Assembly (NCBI GenBank): GCA_022495995.1
Contig: JAFEMH010000744.1
Location: forward strand, 558,001 to 622,000
Reading direction: 5' to 3'
DNA length: 64,000 bases
From: Adenophora triphylla var. japonica
Taxonomy: Eukaryota > Streptophyta > Magnoliopsida > Asterales > Campanulaceae
Shown: positions 10,376-23,245 of the stretch, in pieces
How the letters are laid out: each line of letters opens with the position of its first letter
Position numbering within the stretch: the first letter of the stretch is position 1
Notes under the pieces: generated by a model
Told to the model about the DNA's origin: nothing
The model's database searches: none
Seen by the model: the letters and a program-made list of their open reading frames with translations, nothing else
Translations under genes and position numbers: made by a program

Positions 10376-12159
10376 AATCCCAAAGGAGAAAAGCTTTATT
10401 TTCAAAAAAAAAAAAAATCAATACTCGGTATATAGGTGGAAACCACTTGCCCTTCTTGTACACTCCCTGATGTGGGAGTTGGGATAACCGGTGGTTTAAC
10501 AATCCCACGTACCAGTATCCCTTTTCGAGAAAAAATTTTTGAAAAAAAAAATAAAAGAAAGCTTTTCCCTTTGAGCGGGTTAGACTCCCGTCACCGATTT
10601 CATTAATCGTGCTTGCTTTCTTTACCTTGCATTGCATCATTTGCATCTTGGAATCTGTGCATACTTTGAACGGGAAACAACCCGAAAAATAGCAAAAGGA
10701 GTGGAACTTGGAAAATTGATCCATGCAGTCGTACGGCTCAATCCTCCTTGGATTCTGACCGGGCGACCTCAGTGGCAATTCCACCAGGAAAAATCATGGT
10801 TAACCTGGCAGTCCTAGCAGCTTGGGGCTACTCGGCTCCATGATTTGGCCGGGGCTCCCCTTAAAATTTACGTGCTTATGTGTTGCATTTTCCCCGTCCC
10901 GAAAATCATTCCTTTAAAACACATTTACGAAAATCTCTGTTTTAACTCAAAAAGGAACATTTTTAGGAGACCGCACACTACGCGCACTGATATATCTGTA
11001 CACTTTTCACGCACGTCCTTCAAAACCCGAGGGTGGTTCCAGTGCGATCACGGACGGCCTTACGTTGCTCTCGGGCGCTCACGGAATCATCCCAACCTCC
11101 CATGGCGGCCCGGTGTCGACCAATGCACAGTCCGTGTCACACGTTTCAAAAAACCGTGACTTTTGGTTGGTTTTTGGTCTAGTCCGTGTCATATAGCCCA
11201 GTTGCATACCCTCGTGAAGGTCAAGCCTTAGTTCATAACGGAGGCCAAGATTTTCGCTCAAGCGGAACTCTGCCAAAATTCCGACAAGGAAAAATTGGCG
11301 AGATCTTGACTCCGACATTGACTATTGACCTTGACCTGCATGGAATGCGTAAGAGTCAAGACCGAGTCTTTGCCAACAAATCAAAAGATCTTTCGCTCAA
11401 AGCGAAGCTCTGCCAAAATTCCGACAAGGAAAAATTGGCAAGATCTTGACCCGGCATTGACTTCGATTCTGACTCACGCCCGGCGTATGCAACGAAGTTC
11501 AATGTGACACTGTGTCATCCGGCTTTTGCCGCCCGACCCATGCCTATTATCTTCTCGGACATTACCGAAAGTCAAAACGTCATTCGCTCAAGCGAAATTC
11601 TGCCAAAATCCTATCAAGGCAGGAAGACGAGACTTTCTCGGTATTGCCTTGACTATAATCCGCATCGCTCGTGCGTTGAAAGTTCCTATGACCCGCTAGA
11701 CCCGTTAGGAGCGTTCTTTACTCTCGGTCGGTGGGATTCGCGTGCCCTATAGGACCCTCGCCGGGGTGTCCACCTGGGAGGTCGAAATACGAGGTGGAAT
11801 ACGAGGGGCTTATAGACGTAGTGACGGAACCCACCGATCCGGGATCTAGAGTAGTTACGAAAAGAAGGGCAAACCCCTTTTCCAACCAAATAGATATTAA
11901 TAAAAGACAACATTTTAAGTAAGCTCGGAAGATTCTAATTTGCATATTGCACGAGCCTTCGGACTAAACACCTACCCCGAGTCTAAACCTTTCCTATCCC
12001 TTTCCCGCAGCCGAGAAAGAAGTGGGTGAAAACACCGGGTCGGCGACTTGTTAGCGCGGGAATTCTCGGACAGTTCGCGAGAATCCTCGGTTTGGTCGAT
12101 CCGGAGAGTCGAGAATGTCCGATTCGACAGAGAAACGACCTTTGGTTTGGGTAACCGAG
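10376..12159 (+). other. E1 leader (no gene seen)
   Basis: 1.8 kb between the primer site and gag. No convincing ORF. It contains an A-rich tract (10408), a palindrome variant gtcgtacggc (10729) and repeats with the hairpin cgctcaagcg (see 11250-11640). Confidence 0.6.
11250..11640. repeat. Tandem leader repeats in E1
   Basis: Three imperfect copies of a unit of about 125-170 bp, each starting with the palindrome-bearing tcgctcaagcgaa, then ctctgccaaaattccg, acaaggaaaaattgg and a segment ending in cattgact. The same repeats are inverted at 36415-36790 in E2. Confidence 0.6.
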
Positions 12160-14710
12160 ATGACTAGGGAAGAAGAGCTAGCCTTAGCCTTGGAAAACGA
12201 TCGTAAGGCCCATGAGGAACAGCGAGGCCATGCTCATTGATGCGCTACGCCGTCATGGGGTCCGGATAGTGGTAGAGCCCAATGGTTCCTTGGTTATGGT
12301 AGAAGATGAAACTCCAAAAGTAACCATCTCGGCCCCTAGCCTATAACCGGTGCCCTCCTCCATCCACATATGAGCCTTTGCCAAAGACTGTCCCTTTTCG
12401 GCCTTTTCCGGTATCCCAAGCCATTAGGGTCCCGACACCCTCTCCTCCTCGAGATAAGACCCGGCTTTGTTCCCTACCAACGAGAGAACAAACGCCACAG
12501 CCTATCCCGATCCACGCGGCCTCTGCACTACCCTATGGGATTCACTCCCTCTCCCCGGTATGGGCCGTCCCAGACAACTTCCAGGCCTCGGGAATCAATC
12601 AAGTGACCTTTTTAACTCCCCGCCCGCCACGAGATCTTCCACCTCCAACCTTGCCAATAGGATCCCACGAGGCTCCTTTTTCCTACTTCCGCAACTACGA
12701 GCCTAATTCCTATGCCTGCGGTCGGACTCGGGAAACACCGGACCAGGCCAAGTTTACACCTATTTCCCTTCTAAAGACTCCCAAGCCATGGTACCGGCTA
12801 CCACTGTGCCACCCACGATCCTGCCACTCAAATTTGACAAGCCTCGAGAATCGAAACCGTCCCCGACCCCGACATGACTTGGTTGATGGAACAAGTTAAG
12901 TCCATGCAAGTGAAGTTCGGAGAACCGAACACCAAAAAAGCGGCATATCGGATTACGGATCCCGGCAAAATTGTCCCTCTTCCTCCAAAGTTCCGGATGC
13001 CGAGAGATTGAAAAGTTCAACGGCCGATTGTCCCCGGACTCATATTGAAAGCTACCTTCTTGCCATGAGAGCCAAGGATTTGTACACATCGGCAAATGGC
13101 CGACCATTTTCATTTGTCATTAAAGGGTTCGGCTCTTAGATGGTTCCTGCACGTAAAACCGAAGCTTGAGAGCCACAGGACCAAATTAAGGAAGCCTTTA
13201 CGGGAGAAGTATAAGGCCAATTTGAATTGGGAAACCAGCGGGAATGACCTACAAGGCACTCTACGAGCGCCCGGACGAGCCGGTGAGTGAATTTTACAGA
13301 GATGGAACTGAAGCTCGGTGAAATGATGACCCCGCTAAATGAAGAGGAACGGATGGAGATCTTCCAATCCTGCTTAAAGCCTCAACTAAGGGTCCAAATT
13401 GGCAATTACTATTATCCCTGACCTTCGAGCAATGGTAAATGCTTTGGTACCAAGTTTGAAAATGCCTTCAACATGGCCCGGCCACAGATCGGCCCGGCTC
13501 TTATCGCTACAAAGCACCGGTGTCAAACGCCCATTTGTCACTATAAAGGGAAAAGAAACGGTCGGCGCTGTCAATTACATCCAGAATGAGAAAGTGGGAC
13601 AGAATTCAAGCCAAGTAGCTGCGAAGCCGAGACCTCGCTTCTATACCGCAGAAGATTTCGGAATGCCACTAGAAAAGGTCTTTGACGGTTTGGTAGCCGA
13701 AGGACTCATCAGACCTTTGGAAAACTGGAAACCCAAAAACCCTAGTGTCAGAATGGACGAAACCAAATATTGCCGCTTCCACAAATATCATGGGCATAAC
13801 ACCAACGATTGTACCTACCTGAAACTCCTGATCTCTCGCCTAATTGAAGAAGGCAAGCTGGAAACCCCTCGGGGTCATAATGTGGTCAAGAACCATCTTC
13901 CGGCTAACAATCAGGTCAACATGATCGAGTTCGGGAGACAATTGCAGTCAACTTTGGAAATCCAGAGATCATAGACATTCTGAAGTTCAATGTTCCTTAT
14001 GCTGAATTGCAAGGAAAATGGAAAGATTTGATTAATGCCGTCGCCATGGAAGGACAATTTGGGCCCATAGTCGGAACTGATTTTGTTAATGTTGTCAGAG
14101 CTCGGCCTCTTTTCTATGATATCGAACCGGTAACCATGGTCAAGATTACAGAAGAAAGGCTCACTTATGAAGACTGCGAGTTTGAAGTAAAACAAGCCAT
14201 GTTAATGAAAGTTTCTTCAGAACCCTTCATCACCCATGATGAGCATAATGTATTTGTAATGGCTCTTACCACTCCCGAGGATCAGTCCCAGCCCCTGTTT
14301 GGGAAAAGGTGGAAAGAAGAGTGAACCAGCCGGAAGACTTTTGGGATGAAGAAAGTCATATCTCGATGCCGAAAGCACAACTGGTCCTATTGCCCCGGAG
14401 GTACGACATGGATAAAGATAAGTTCGAAGGAAATTCCGCCGGATCAGCCTGTATTCCCATGGAAATGGTGTCAACAAAGGCAATTATGATCCAGGATGCA
14501 CGGCCAAATCGGAACGCCGACAAGACCCGCTACTCCCTAGGGCAACAAAGAAGAAGGAGTGAGATCCCGGTCCAACCCTTGTCAAACACCCTCGAGTCAA
14601 TAAGTAGTGTAGGGTCCAGAGTCGGTAGCGTCTATTCGGTTAGTCGGGGAATCTTTGAATTCCAGTCCTGCGAGTCATCCGAAGGCCTCACGCCGAGGAC
14701 TATCAAAATG
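12160..14710 (+). pseudogene. gag: gag of E1 (disrupted)
   Basis: Starts at the ATG at 12160 (MTREEELALALE...), matching the gag of E2. The reading frame changes repeatedly between 12.2 and 13.4 kb. Recognisable pieces are the Retrotrans_gag region around 13050-13450, the segment 13399-13974 with the knuckle-like C...H...H...C (about 13770-13815) and 14007-14324, which are almost unbroken. Many of the differences from E2 are at CAG or CTG positions, so some frameshifts may be sequence errors. As written it cannot make a full Gag. Confidence 0.8.
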
Positions 14711-17700
14711 TAATCGATGTCATCTTTCCCCTTATTTTGAATGAAATGACAGATCTTTCGAGTATCCTCTTATTGCCAACTTAACAAATGATAAATTAAC
14801 TCAAAACTTAACAACAGCTTAATAATGAATCATTTGAACAAGATGCAAACACACTAAATGAACAATACATTAAAGAAATATTTAAGCGTGTTTCGGAAAA
14901 GAGGAAAATCGGGCCCAAGCCGCCGAGGAGGTTTTGACAAGTGTGAACTTGGGTACCGTCGAGGAACCTAAAGAGACACGAGATCGGAAACTTCTTCCCG
15001 GGGGTTAAACGGGACAGACCGATCAATCTGCTCGGAGAATACGTCGACGTGTTTGCATGGTCATACATGGATATGCCGGGCTAGACAGCTTCGATAGTAG
15101 AGCACGAGAATCCCTCTAGCACCAGATGCTAAGCCGAAGAAATGTAAAGCGAGGAAGATCAAGCCGTAATGGTCTCTACGAGGTCAAAGAAGAAATTGAG
15201 AAGCTACCGCGGGTAGGATTCATCGTAGTCATCGAATATTCGACATGGTTATCCAATATTGTGACCGTCACCAAGGCCAATGGGAAGGTGCGCTGCTTGT
15301 GTGGATTTCCGAGATCCGAACAAGTCCGGCCCAAGGACGATTACCCTTTGCCAAACATAGACATCTGGTGGACTCCAGCTGCCAACTACGAAGTCAAATC
15401 CTTCGTTGATGGCTTTGCGAGCTACAACCGAGATCAAGATGGCCGAGGAAGATCAAGAAAAGACGGCCTTCACCACACCGTGGGAACTTGCTTGCTATAC
15501 GGTGATGCCATTTGGGCTTAAGAACGCCGGGGCTACTTACGAAGGCGGCGGACCGCGCTTTTTCATGACATGATCCACAAGGAGATTGAGGTCTACGTAG
15601 ACGACATGATAATCCACTCCAAAGGCGAGGACGGGCGGCACTTTGTTGACTGCGGAAGTTCTTTGAGAGGCTGAGACAACATTCCATGAGACTAAACCAC
15701 ACTTGAATGCACCTTCGGAGTGACAAGGGAAAAGTGCTTGGGTATATGGTCACGGAGCGAGGTATCGAAGTTGACCCCCAAAAGATCAAAGCCATTATGG
15801 ATATGAGGCCACCTCAAACCCAGACGAAGTCAAGAGCTTTATGGGAAAAGCGTAGTACATCGGCCGTTTCGTCAATCGGTTGACCACTATGTGCGAGCCC
15901 ATCTTCAAGCTCATGAAGAAGAACGTAGACACAGAATGGACCGAAGAATGCCAAGATGCTTTTGACCGGATCAAGGCATACTTGGTACATCCTCTAGTGC
16001 TATGCCCCCACATAGACAGAAACCTCTTCCGCTCTATCTCACTTTGTCTGATACGGCGGTTGGGGCTATGCTTGCTCGGGAGAAGAAAGACTCTCGGGTA
16101 GAGAATGCCATTTACTTTGTCGGCCGGAAGGCTGCGGGGAAGTGAGCTCAATTACTCGGCATGTGAAAAGACACATTGCGGGGCAGATGCAGGTAGTTCG
16201 GCAAAGTTGAAGCATTATATGCAAGCCTACCCTGTGAATTTGGTCTCAAAAATGGACCCCATCAAATACATCTTTGATAAGCCTTCCCTCTCGTCGTCTA
16301 GCAAAGTGGTCTTTCTTCTTAGCGAGTACGACATCAACTATGTGACCGAAAGGCCATCAAGGGTCAAGTGTTGTCGGACCACTGGCAAACTTCCCGGTAA
16401 TGAAGACGAGAGGGCACGAACCCCAATTCCCGAGATAGAAGGGATCTTTGCGGTCGAGTGCGAAAACCGATGGCAATTATTCTTTGACGGAGCCGCTAAC
16501 AAAAGAGGAAACGGTATCGGGATGCTCTTGGTCGATCCGAAAGATGAGCATACACCCATAGCCCTCAATTTGAACTTCCTGCCACAAACAATGTTGCCGA
16601 GTACGAAGCTGCATTCTTTGGTTTGGAAGGTCTGCTTTAGAAAGGAATGTCAAGGAGCTAGAAGTTTACGGAGACTCGGCCACGATCATCAACCGGGTTT
16701 CCAACAAATGGAAAAGCTGTGGATCCTAATCTGCGGCGGTATCATGCCCATATGGAGGAGTTATTTGGGACGGGTTCGGAGAAGTGACCTTCCACTACTT
16801 GCCAAGGGAAAAGAACGGTCGCGAGATGCCTTAGCTACTCTAGCCTCATTGGTAGAAATCCCGAGGGAAAAGCCATAAAACCCTTCCGAGTGGGTAGAAG
16901 AGAAGCCCCACCTTACATTGTGAAGTAGACCTAGGACCCGAGCCTATAAAGGAACCCAGTACAATCAAATTTACCGTTCCTCAAAGATGGAGAGTCAGCT
17001 TTCAGAGACGAAGAAGGTAGACCGAAAGAGGGTGTCAGAGCCAAAAGCTTACAAGCTTTGAAAAGGTTGGCCTCCCATTATGTTATTCTAGGAGGCAACC
17101 TGTACAAGAAGCGATACCAAGGACCACTCCTCTTGTGCGTCACTCAAGAAAGGGCCAAAGAGTTGATGACTGAAGTCCACAATGGTCCCTGCGGTCCTCA
17201 TATGAATGCCAGAGCCCTGATGCAAGTAATCCTCAGAATGGGTTACTACTTTGGATTTCCATGGAAACGGTATCAGTCCAGCACGTCAGAGCATGCGACA
17301 AGTGCCGGCGGTTTGCCAACCTCAACCATCTCCCGCCTCATGACACATGTGCGCATGACGACTCCTTGGCCGTTTGCAACTTGGGGTATTGACGTGATAG
17401 GGAAAATAGCCCCGGCAGGAAGCAATGGACACGAATTTGTGCTAGTAGCCATCGACTACTTCACCAAGTGGGTAGAGGCCAAGTCCTACAAGGTCCTCAC
17501 TTCCAAGAAGGTTGCCCAGTTCATCAAAGAAAACATAATGTGCAGATATGGGGTGCCCAGCGAGATCATTTCCGATAATGGGTCGCACTTTGAAGGGGCT
17601 GCGATAGGTTGCTTTGTCGAATTCGGAATCACTCGCCACAAGTCGTCTTTCGTACGAGACCTCGAGACTAATGGAGCCGTGGAAGGCTGCTAATAAGATG

Positions 17701-18227
17701 CTCGAACGGATCATCCGGAAAATGGCCACCCGTGGTCGTGATTGGCCCGAAAAGGCACTTGGCACTCTGGGGCTACAGCGTCTGTCGGAAGACGGCCTAC
17801 GGGAGAAACTCCTTTTGCCTAACCTACGGGATGGAAGCGGTGTTACCGGTGGAGTTGGAAATCCCGTCATTAAGGGTCCTCTGGAAAACGGTGTCAATGA
17901 AGTAGAATGGTTGCGCGTAGGCATGATGAGTTGGCCACCTTGATGAGAGAAGGCTAAAAGCCATGGAACACCCGAGCCTACCGGGAGGCGAATGGCTAGA
18001 GCGTTTGATAAAAAGGTCAAGGCCGGAGACATCAAAGAGGGTGACTTAGTGTTGAAAGTGAAGCCCCCTACCGAGACAACCCCACAGGAAAATGGGAACC
18101 CGTTTGGATCGGCCCTTATGTGGTGCAGAAGATACAATCGGGAGGAGCCATGAAGCTTGCAGACCTGGACGGCAATCTCTTTGTCCACCCAGTCAACGGT
18201 GATAAGCTCAGAAGATACTATGTCTAA
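14711..18227 (+). pseudogene. pol: pol of E1: RT, RNase H, second RNase H, integrase (disrupted)
   Basis: Fragments in several frames align with the pol of E2: RT palm around 15200-15650 with the YVDD region near 15595-15610; the RT/RNase H connection and first RNase H 15800-16140; the second RNase H 16440-16700 (FFDGAANKRGNGIG); integrase zinc-binding part and D-D-E core 17058-17700; C-terminal end about 18227. There are at least ten frame changes. Its neighbours are gag upstream and an antisense DUF7745 gene downstream. Confidence 0.8.
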
Positions 18228-18249
18228 AAGAAAAATAAAAAAATATATA

Positions 18250-18435
18250 AAAAAAAGCGCAAAAAGAGTAATACCCAGCTAGGCTGAAAACCCCAAAAAA
18301 GGGCGGTCTAGGCAAAAGACAAGGTTGCACATAAAAAAAAGAGAAAAAAATCTTAGTGTAAAAAGAGTAATGCCCAGCTAAATTTGAAAACCCTAAAAAG
18401 GGCGGTCTAGGCAAAAAACGAGTGCACATAAAAAA
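18250..18435. repeat. Duplicated post-pol motif in E1
   Basis: Two copies of a unit of about 100 bp: agtaat(a/g)cccagct, then gaaaacccyaaaaa, then gggcggtctaggcaaaa and a poly-A end. It lies just after the pol stop. E2 has the same pair, inverted, at 29580-29775. The rest of 18436-18829 shows no gene. Confidence 0.55.
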
Positions 18436-18829
18436 AAAAGTTCACCAGAATGAACTACGAAGACCTGAGCCCCTTAGTCTTTCTTGTAAAAGGGGAACGT
18501 AGGCAGCCATATATGGTTCGGTCTAAACAATAAAAAGGACAATCAAGCTTCCATGAAGTGCGTCCTAAATAATAAAGGGTATTTCAGTTTTCATAAAACG
18601 GGTCCCAATCAATAAGACATTTGAATTTCCATGAAATGTGTCTTGATTAATTTCTAAGATAATATTTCTTGTTCATTACAAGTTAAAAACTTCTTGATGA
18701 GTTCAAGCACGGTCTACTCTTGACTCTGCTAACACCTTTCTACAAAAGATCTAAAATACAAAAAAATGCCTAAATAAACTAATGTGTTTGCAAAATGGCA
18801 ATAAGGGAATCCTAAGAAAGAGATGCATC

Positions 18830-20304
18830 GGTCGTCATTATTTGAGTCTTCTTTTGGTCTTCTTCCCTTTACCTCGACCCCTTCGAGTTTTCTTTCTTTT
18901 TCTTCTCTATAAGGTCGGTATCCCTCATCCCGATCTCCGGTATCCTCATTGGAGCCTCTACCAAACCCGTGTCAATAAGTACCCTCTCTACACGAGCACG
19001 AGTCCGCACTTCCTCCCTCGAGTCTCGGTCAAAGGAGCGACCTCGGACAATCTCTTGTATCGAGCCTCCATATCACGATCGGAGTCACCCGGTTATGGCG
19101 ACTCGCCTTAGCCTCGGTCTCCCTCGAGTCCTACTTGAGTCACGGTCGGCCCCAATAAAGCTGACGTCTCTCCCCCAGAATGACTGAGTCGCTCCCATTT
19201 CCCTCTCGTACCGGTCAAGTAGACGGTGGTCAAGATGGTGCTCTTCACGCTCCTGAAGATAGCCACAGGTGGGAAAGCGGCATATGTCCAAGCCCTCGAG
19301 AAGAATGAGAAGCTGGATGGATCTCTCATGTCCCAATGGCACCACCTCCATGGTTCGGATGTCCTCCCAATCGCTCGGTGGCTCCTGTAATGCCCCAAAG
19401 CTGCTGGATACCAAGCAGGGAATGTAAAGGATGACCGGCGAGAACCTGGAACCCTCACGGCATAAGACTCCTGAAATATCCTCATGAGTGCGCAATTTCA
19501 GTGAGGTATCCACCAACGGATGTCCGAAGTGGATAGCCTAGCCATCATCGGCTCGGCTACCACAGTCTGTTGCCTCGGTGCACCTCTCAGAAATCACCCG
19601 AGGGCAGGTCGGCAAAGCCCCTGGCAAAGCCAAGCCTCTCCTGCGGACCACAAGTCGGCCACAGTTTGGACTCCCGAGACCTCATGAAATGGTCTCCCCT
19701 GGCCATCATGTCGATGTCATGCAATGTCTCTCCCAAAACCAATGGGACAATATCCTTCCCGGCCCTGCGATCTCGACCATGTCCAAGAGACCACCATGAC
19801 AGATCCCGCGGACTCGGCGGTGAACGGAAGCGAGAAAATATGCAAAGAATGAAAGCATCCATAGCCACCGTGGTCGCGGCCATAGCCGGAGACCCAAACC
19901 TGCCGGGATATCGAAAGGTCAATCCTGTGGGGCTATCATCATCCTCGGCCTCTTCCAAAGAAATCTGCGAGAAAAGATGCAAGCTTTACCGCTACGCACG
20001 TCTCCGATCAGCGGAATAGATATAGCCTCAATTTTTGGACCCCCAATCAAGGCTCGGAAGTCTTCATGCATTGGGACAATCTCGTTGTAAGAAGCGATAA
20101 ACATGTCTCCGGACGTCCCAAAACCTTCTGCTTGCTCTCAAAAGATCCCAATCGGGCGGGAGATCCCTCAAATGCCATAAAGACTTGATCTTGAAGGAAG
20201 AATCAAGCGGCCCCTTGTGAGATTGAAAGTTGTGCTTCACCCAAGATTGAAGATCGGACGGAAACGGTCTCGCTTCCCCCTTTGCAATCGACGGGTTTCT
20301 CCAT
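18830..20304 (-). pseudogene. Antisense DUF7745 gene of E1 (disrupted)
   Basis: The minus strand from the ATG at 20304 (MEKPV...) to about 18830 matches the intact DUF7745 ORF of E2 along its whole length, but in several frames (for example 19982-19587, 19516-19085). Domain identity is taken from E2. Frame changes cluster at CAG/CTG positions. It is antisense to pol and faces the PMD gene's 3' end. A palindrome pair lies upstream at 20444-20484. Confidence 0.7.
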
Positions 20305-20443
20305 CGCAAAATGACCAAAGATGGTGTCTTTAAGTCCAAAATGTGCTCACGGGAACAATTTGGACAAGTCTAGAGTGAAAATGAAATGAAATAGCCAAGC
20401 CTTGCTTTTATTCGAGAAAATGACCGGTTCGAGACGGGCGTGA

Positions 20444-20484
20444 GCCGCACGGCTTCATTTGCCCTCGGGACAAAACCGCACGGC
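20444..20484 (-). promoter_or_regulatory. Paired palindromes upstream of E1 DUF7745
   Basis: gccgcacggc (20444-20453) and accgcacggc (20475-20484), 31 bp apart, about 140 bp upstream of the DUF7745 start. It corresponds to the pair at 27543-27583 in E2. Confidence 0.5.
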
Positions 20485-20849
20485 TCACATTAGCCATCTG
20501 CGAGAAAAAAATTTGCGGCAACCAAGTTGCTGCCCAAGGGAGTTTTCACCCCACTTTTTCAACCAAAACTGTACAAAAACATATCCAGAAGCCATTCAAG
20601 CATTTATATACCATTATAAATCATTTTGGCCCAGTTTCAGCCCCAATTCCAAGCAAAAAAACTGCCCCGAGGCTCAGATAATATGCAAATTTAAAAAGCA
20701 TAAATTAAAAAAAAAGTAAATAAAGCATTAATACAATGTCTTCGCCCCATCGGCGCCCAAATAAAGCAAAAAATAAATAAAGTGTGCATCAAATGTGTTC
20801 ATTGTTTGTTTTGTTCCTAAATCCACTCTAGAGACCTCCTGAGCCTCAG

Positions 20850-21545
20850 ATTCTTCTTCATCTTCATCCTTTGCTCGGCTCGTAGACGCTAGCCTCCCTC
20901 ATCGAGTCCTCACAGTCGCTCACATCGAGACAAATGGACATTATCGTGCCGTACTCGGCCAGTTTGCTCCCGGAGAATGTCGAGCGTTGGGTCCCCGCCC
21001 GGCGTAGCCTTTGGAAGAGTACTCACGAGGCCGATGAGGTAGGCGTTGTGCCCCAGACATGCCGTCTCTTGCGCCGGGCTCCTGTGCATCAGCTGCCGCC
21101 TTTGAAGCGCGAGGCCGGCTTCCTCGAAGAAGGCCGGCACATGTCCTTCCAGCCCCTGCGCTTTGACCAGCCTATCATAAGTGCGAGCTGGAACCTGAGA
21201 AAAAGAGGAGAAAAATCTCAGAAAAACTCAGAATTGCAAAAAGCAAAGAAAGCTGAAAAAGGGAAAGACCCTAAAAGTATACTTACAGTGCTGTCAAGCG
21301 GCAGGGTATACTTGGGCTCCCTAGTGTCGGGGATAGGAATCCTCATCCTCCTCGGAACTCCATGGACCACATGGGACGGTGCGCGGGAGGATCGGCGGAG
21401 TCGATGGGCTCATCCTCCCCATACCCCTGAGTGACTGCCAGCTTCACTAGCTTCTGTGGCGTCCTCAGGCGCTGCTCCACAAACACAGCGTAGGGGGTAT
21501 CCATGTCAAAATACTCCTCAGCGGCCACGCCTGCCTGGTACCTAG
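20850..21545 (-). pseudogene. PMD gene of E1, 3' part (beyond the E2 insertion)
   Basis: This holds the second half of exon 3 (21540-21287, starting YQAGVAAEEYFDMD), an intron 21286-21195 with GTAAGT...CTCAG ends, and exon 4 from 21194 to about 20850. The first half of the gene is at 39391-41298. The E2 target duplication cctag is 21541-21545. This half is one base short in exon 3 compared with E2 and is out of frame near 21400 and again in exon 4, unlike the clean 5' half. About 20485-20850 is the AT-rich spacer between the two antisense genes. Confidence 0.75.
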
Positions 21546-23245
21546 TGTGAATGTGTGCCCAAATTTTGTGTTGGATTCACGCGAGTTTGAAGACATCCGT
21601 GTTATTTGAAAAAAACGGAGTCGCCACGCCATTTTGATTACCTCAAAACTTTGAAAAAAAGGTTTTATGGGTTCGGAGGTTAAGTTACCCCTTGGGAAGA
21701 ACGTTTGGCGTTCACCCAAGGTGCCTTGCCGGAGCAAGTCTCCCAAGATTTCAGTAATCATGCTTGCTTGCGTGCTTTCTTGTGTGCATGTGTTTTGAAA
21801 AAAAAAGGGGAAATGTCCCAAGTCGTCTTCCGGACGTACAAACCATTTGTTGGTTGTCGCTCGGGATTCCTTGGAATTTTATGTATTTGGGATTATGATC
21901 CCGTCCTCATCTTATGACTTGTGATCATCGCATTTTAAACCTCGGGACCCTCGGGACTTGCGTGATCGAGAGAATGACTCTCTTTTGGTCAAAGATGAGG
22001 TTCTTTAGAAAAGGAGGGTCCTTAGCCCATCAATCCTACGCTTTAAGACGGTCGAGCTCGTATAGAGGCTTCATACTCTTTCTTAAGCGATAATCGGAGA
22101 TATAGGGTTCAAGGTGTCCCTTTCTAAAGAAATCGTGAACCTTTAATGGAAGGAACGATGTAAAGATAGGATCTTTTACACCGGTCCGTTCCTAGGTTGG
22201 GGGAAATGCATGATGAAAAATGACACTTTAATGAAAAGATGACATTTTTGGGTTGCAAATGATGCACTTAGTTTAAAGAAATAATCTTTATTGCAAATGA
22301 TGCATAAAGATTTGATTTTTATGCAAATGATGCATTTTTGTTGAAGAAATTGGCATTCATTATGCAAATGATGCATAAAGATTGCATTTTGAAAAGCATA
22401 TGATGCTAGTTTATGGTAAAGACATGGTCTTTAAAGCAAATGATGCTTGGGCAAGGGGTTTTGAATGCAAAGGATGCATTTTTATTGAAAAGATTGAGTT
22501 TTTATATGCAAATGATGCATAAAAATGACATTTTATTTGAAAATGGGGGTTTTAGGTGCAAAGGATGCACCTTTATGAAAAAGACTACATTTTTATGACA
22601 AATGAGGTCTTAATGCATGCGAGGGGAAGGGGTGATAAAGATGTGATCTTTAACTATGAATGCCAAGTCCCAAGCAAGATATATGAATGCAATGAGCAAG
22701 TATATCAATTAAAAGCAAGGTTAGGGCGTGCGAGGTTACCAATTGCTTCCTTTGCTTCTTTGGTCGGAGCTAGGAGGAGAGATTGGTCTTGGATCTTCAA
22801 GGAGGAGGGAGGGAGCTTCTTGGCCTTCTTCTTCACCTTCTTGAGCCTTCACCAATATTCTTCACGTCTTGGGAGTGGTGATTGTATTGCTATGGATTGT
22901 GTGTATTGTTGTTGTGTTGAAATGGGTAGAGGAGGGCTCTATTTATAGGCGATCTGGATAAGGCTAATGAAGCCGTGCGGCCGAGACCTTGGGCTAATGC
23001 GGCCGTGCGGGCTTATCCTGATGACTCGGCATTCTAGAACCATGCAAGGTGGCATTATTCTAGAACCTTCTTCCTAATTAAGAAAAACGTGTTTTCTTAA
23101 TTAGGAAGGCTTCCTTCAGCCTAATTTTAATTTGGGACTGCTCCGGGACATTTCCGGAACACTAGGAAGGTCAGGGAATTACCGGAAACTTACCGAAATT
23201 GCCGGGAAATTTAGCGGAAGGCGTGAGCCAGATTTGGGTACTTAC
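21546..23245 (-). repeat. 3' LTR of E2
   Basis: 1700 bp. It matches 37675-39390 closely from 21546 to about 22930; then a cluster of differences appears, mostly CAG to CGG or CGAG (22949-23245). The terminal a of ...gggtacttaca is missing. TATA on the minus strand: tatttata at 22940-22947. Palindromes gccgtgcggc (22972) and gccgtgcggg (23002). Confidence 0.9.

Noticed and set aside
10355..21540. E1 as an old, decayed element
   Set aside because: Its LTRs are nearly identical and its right half is clean; the damage is confined to a patch and is motif-biased.
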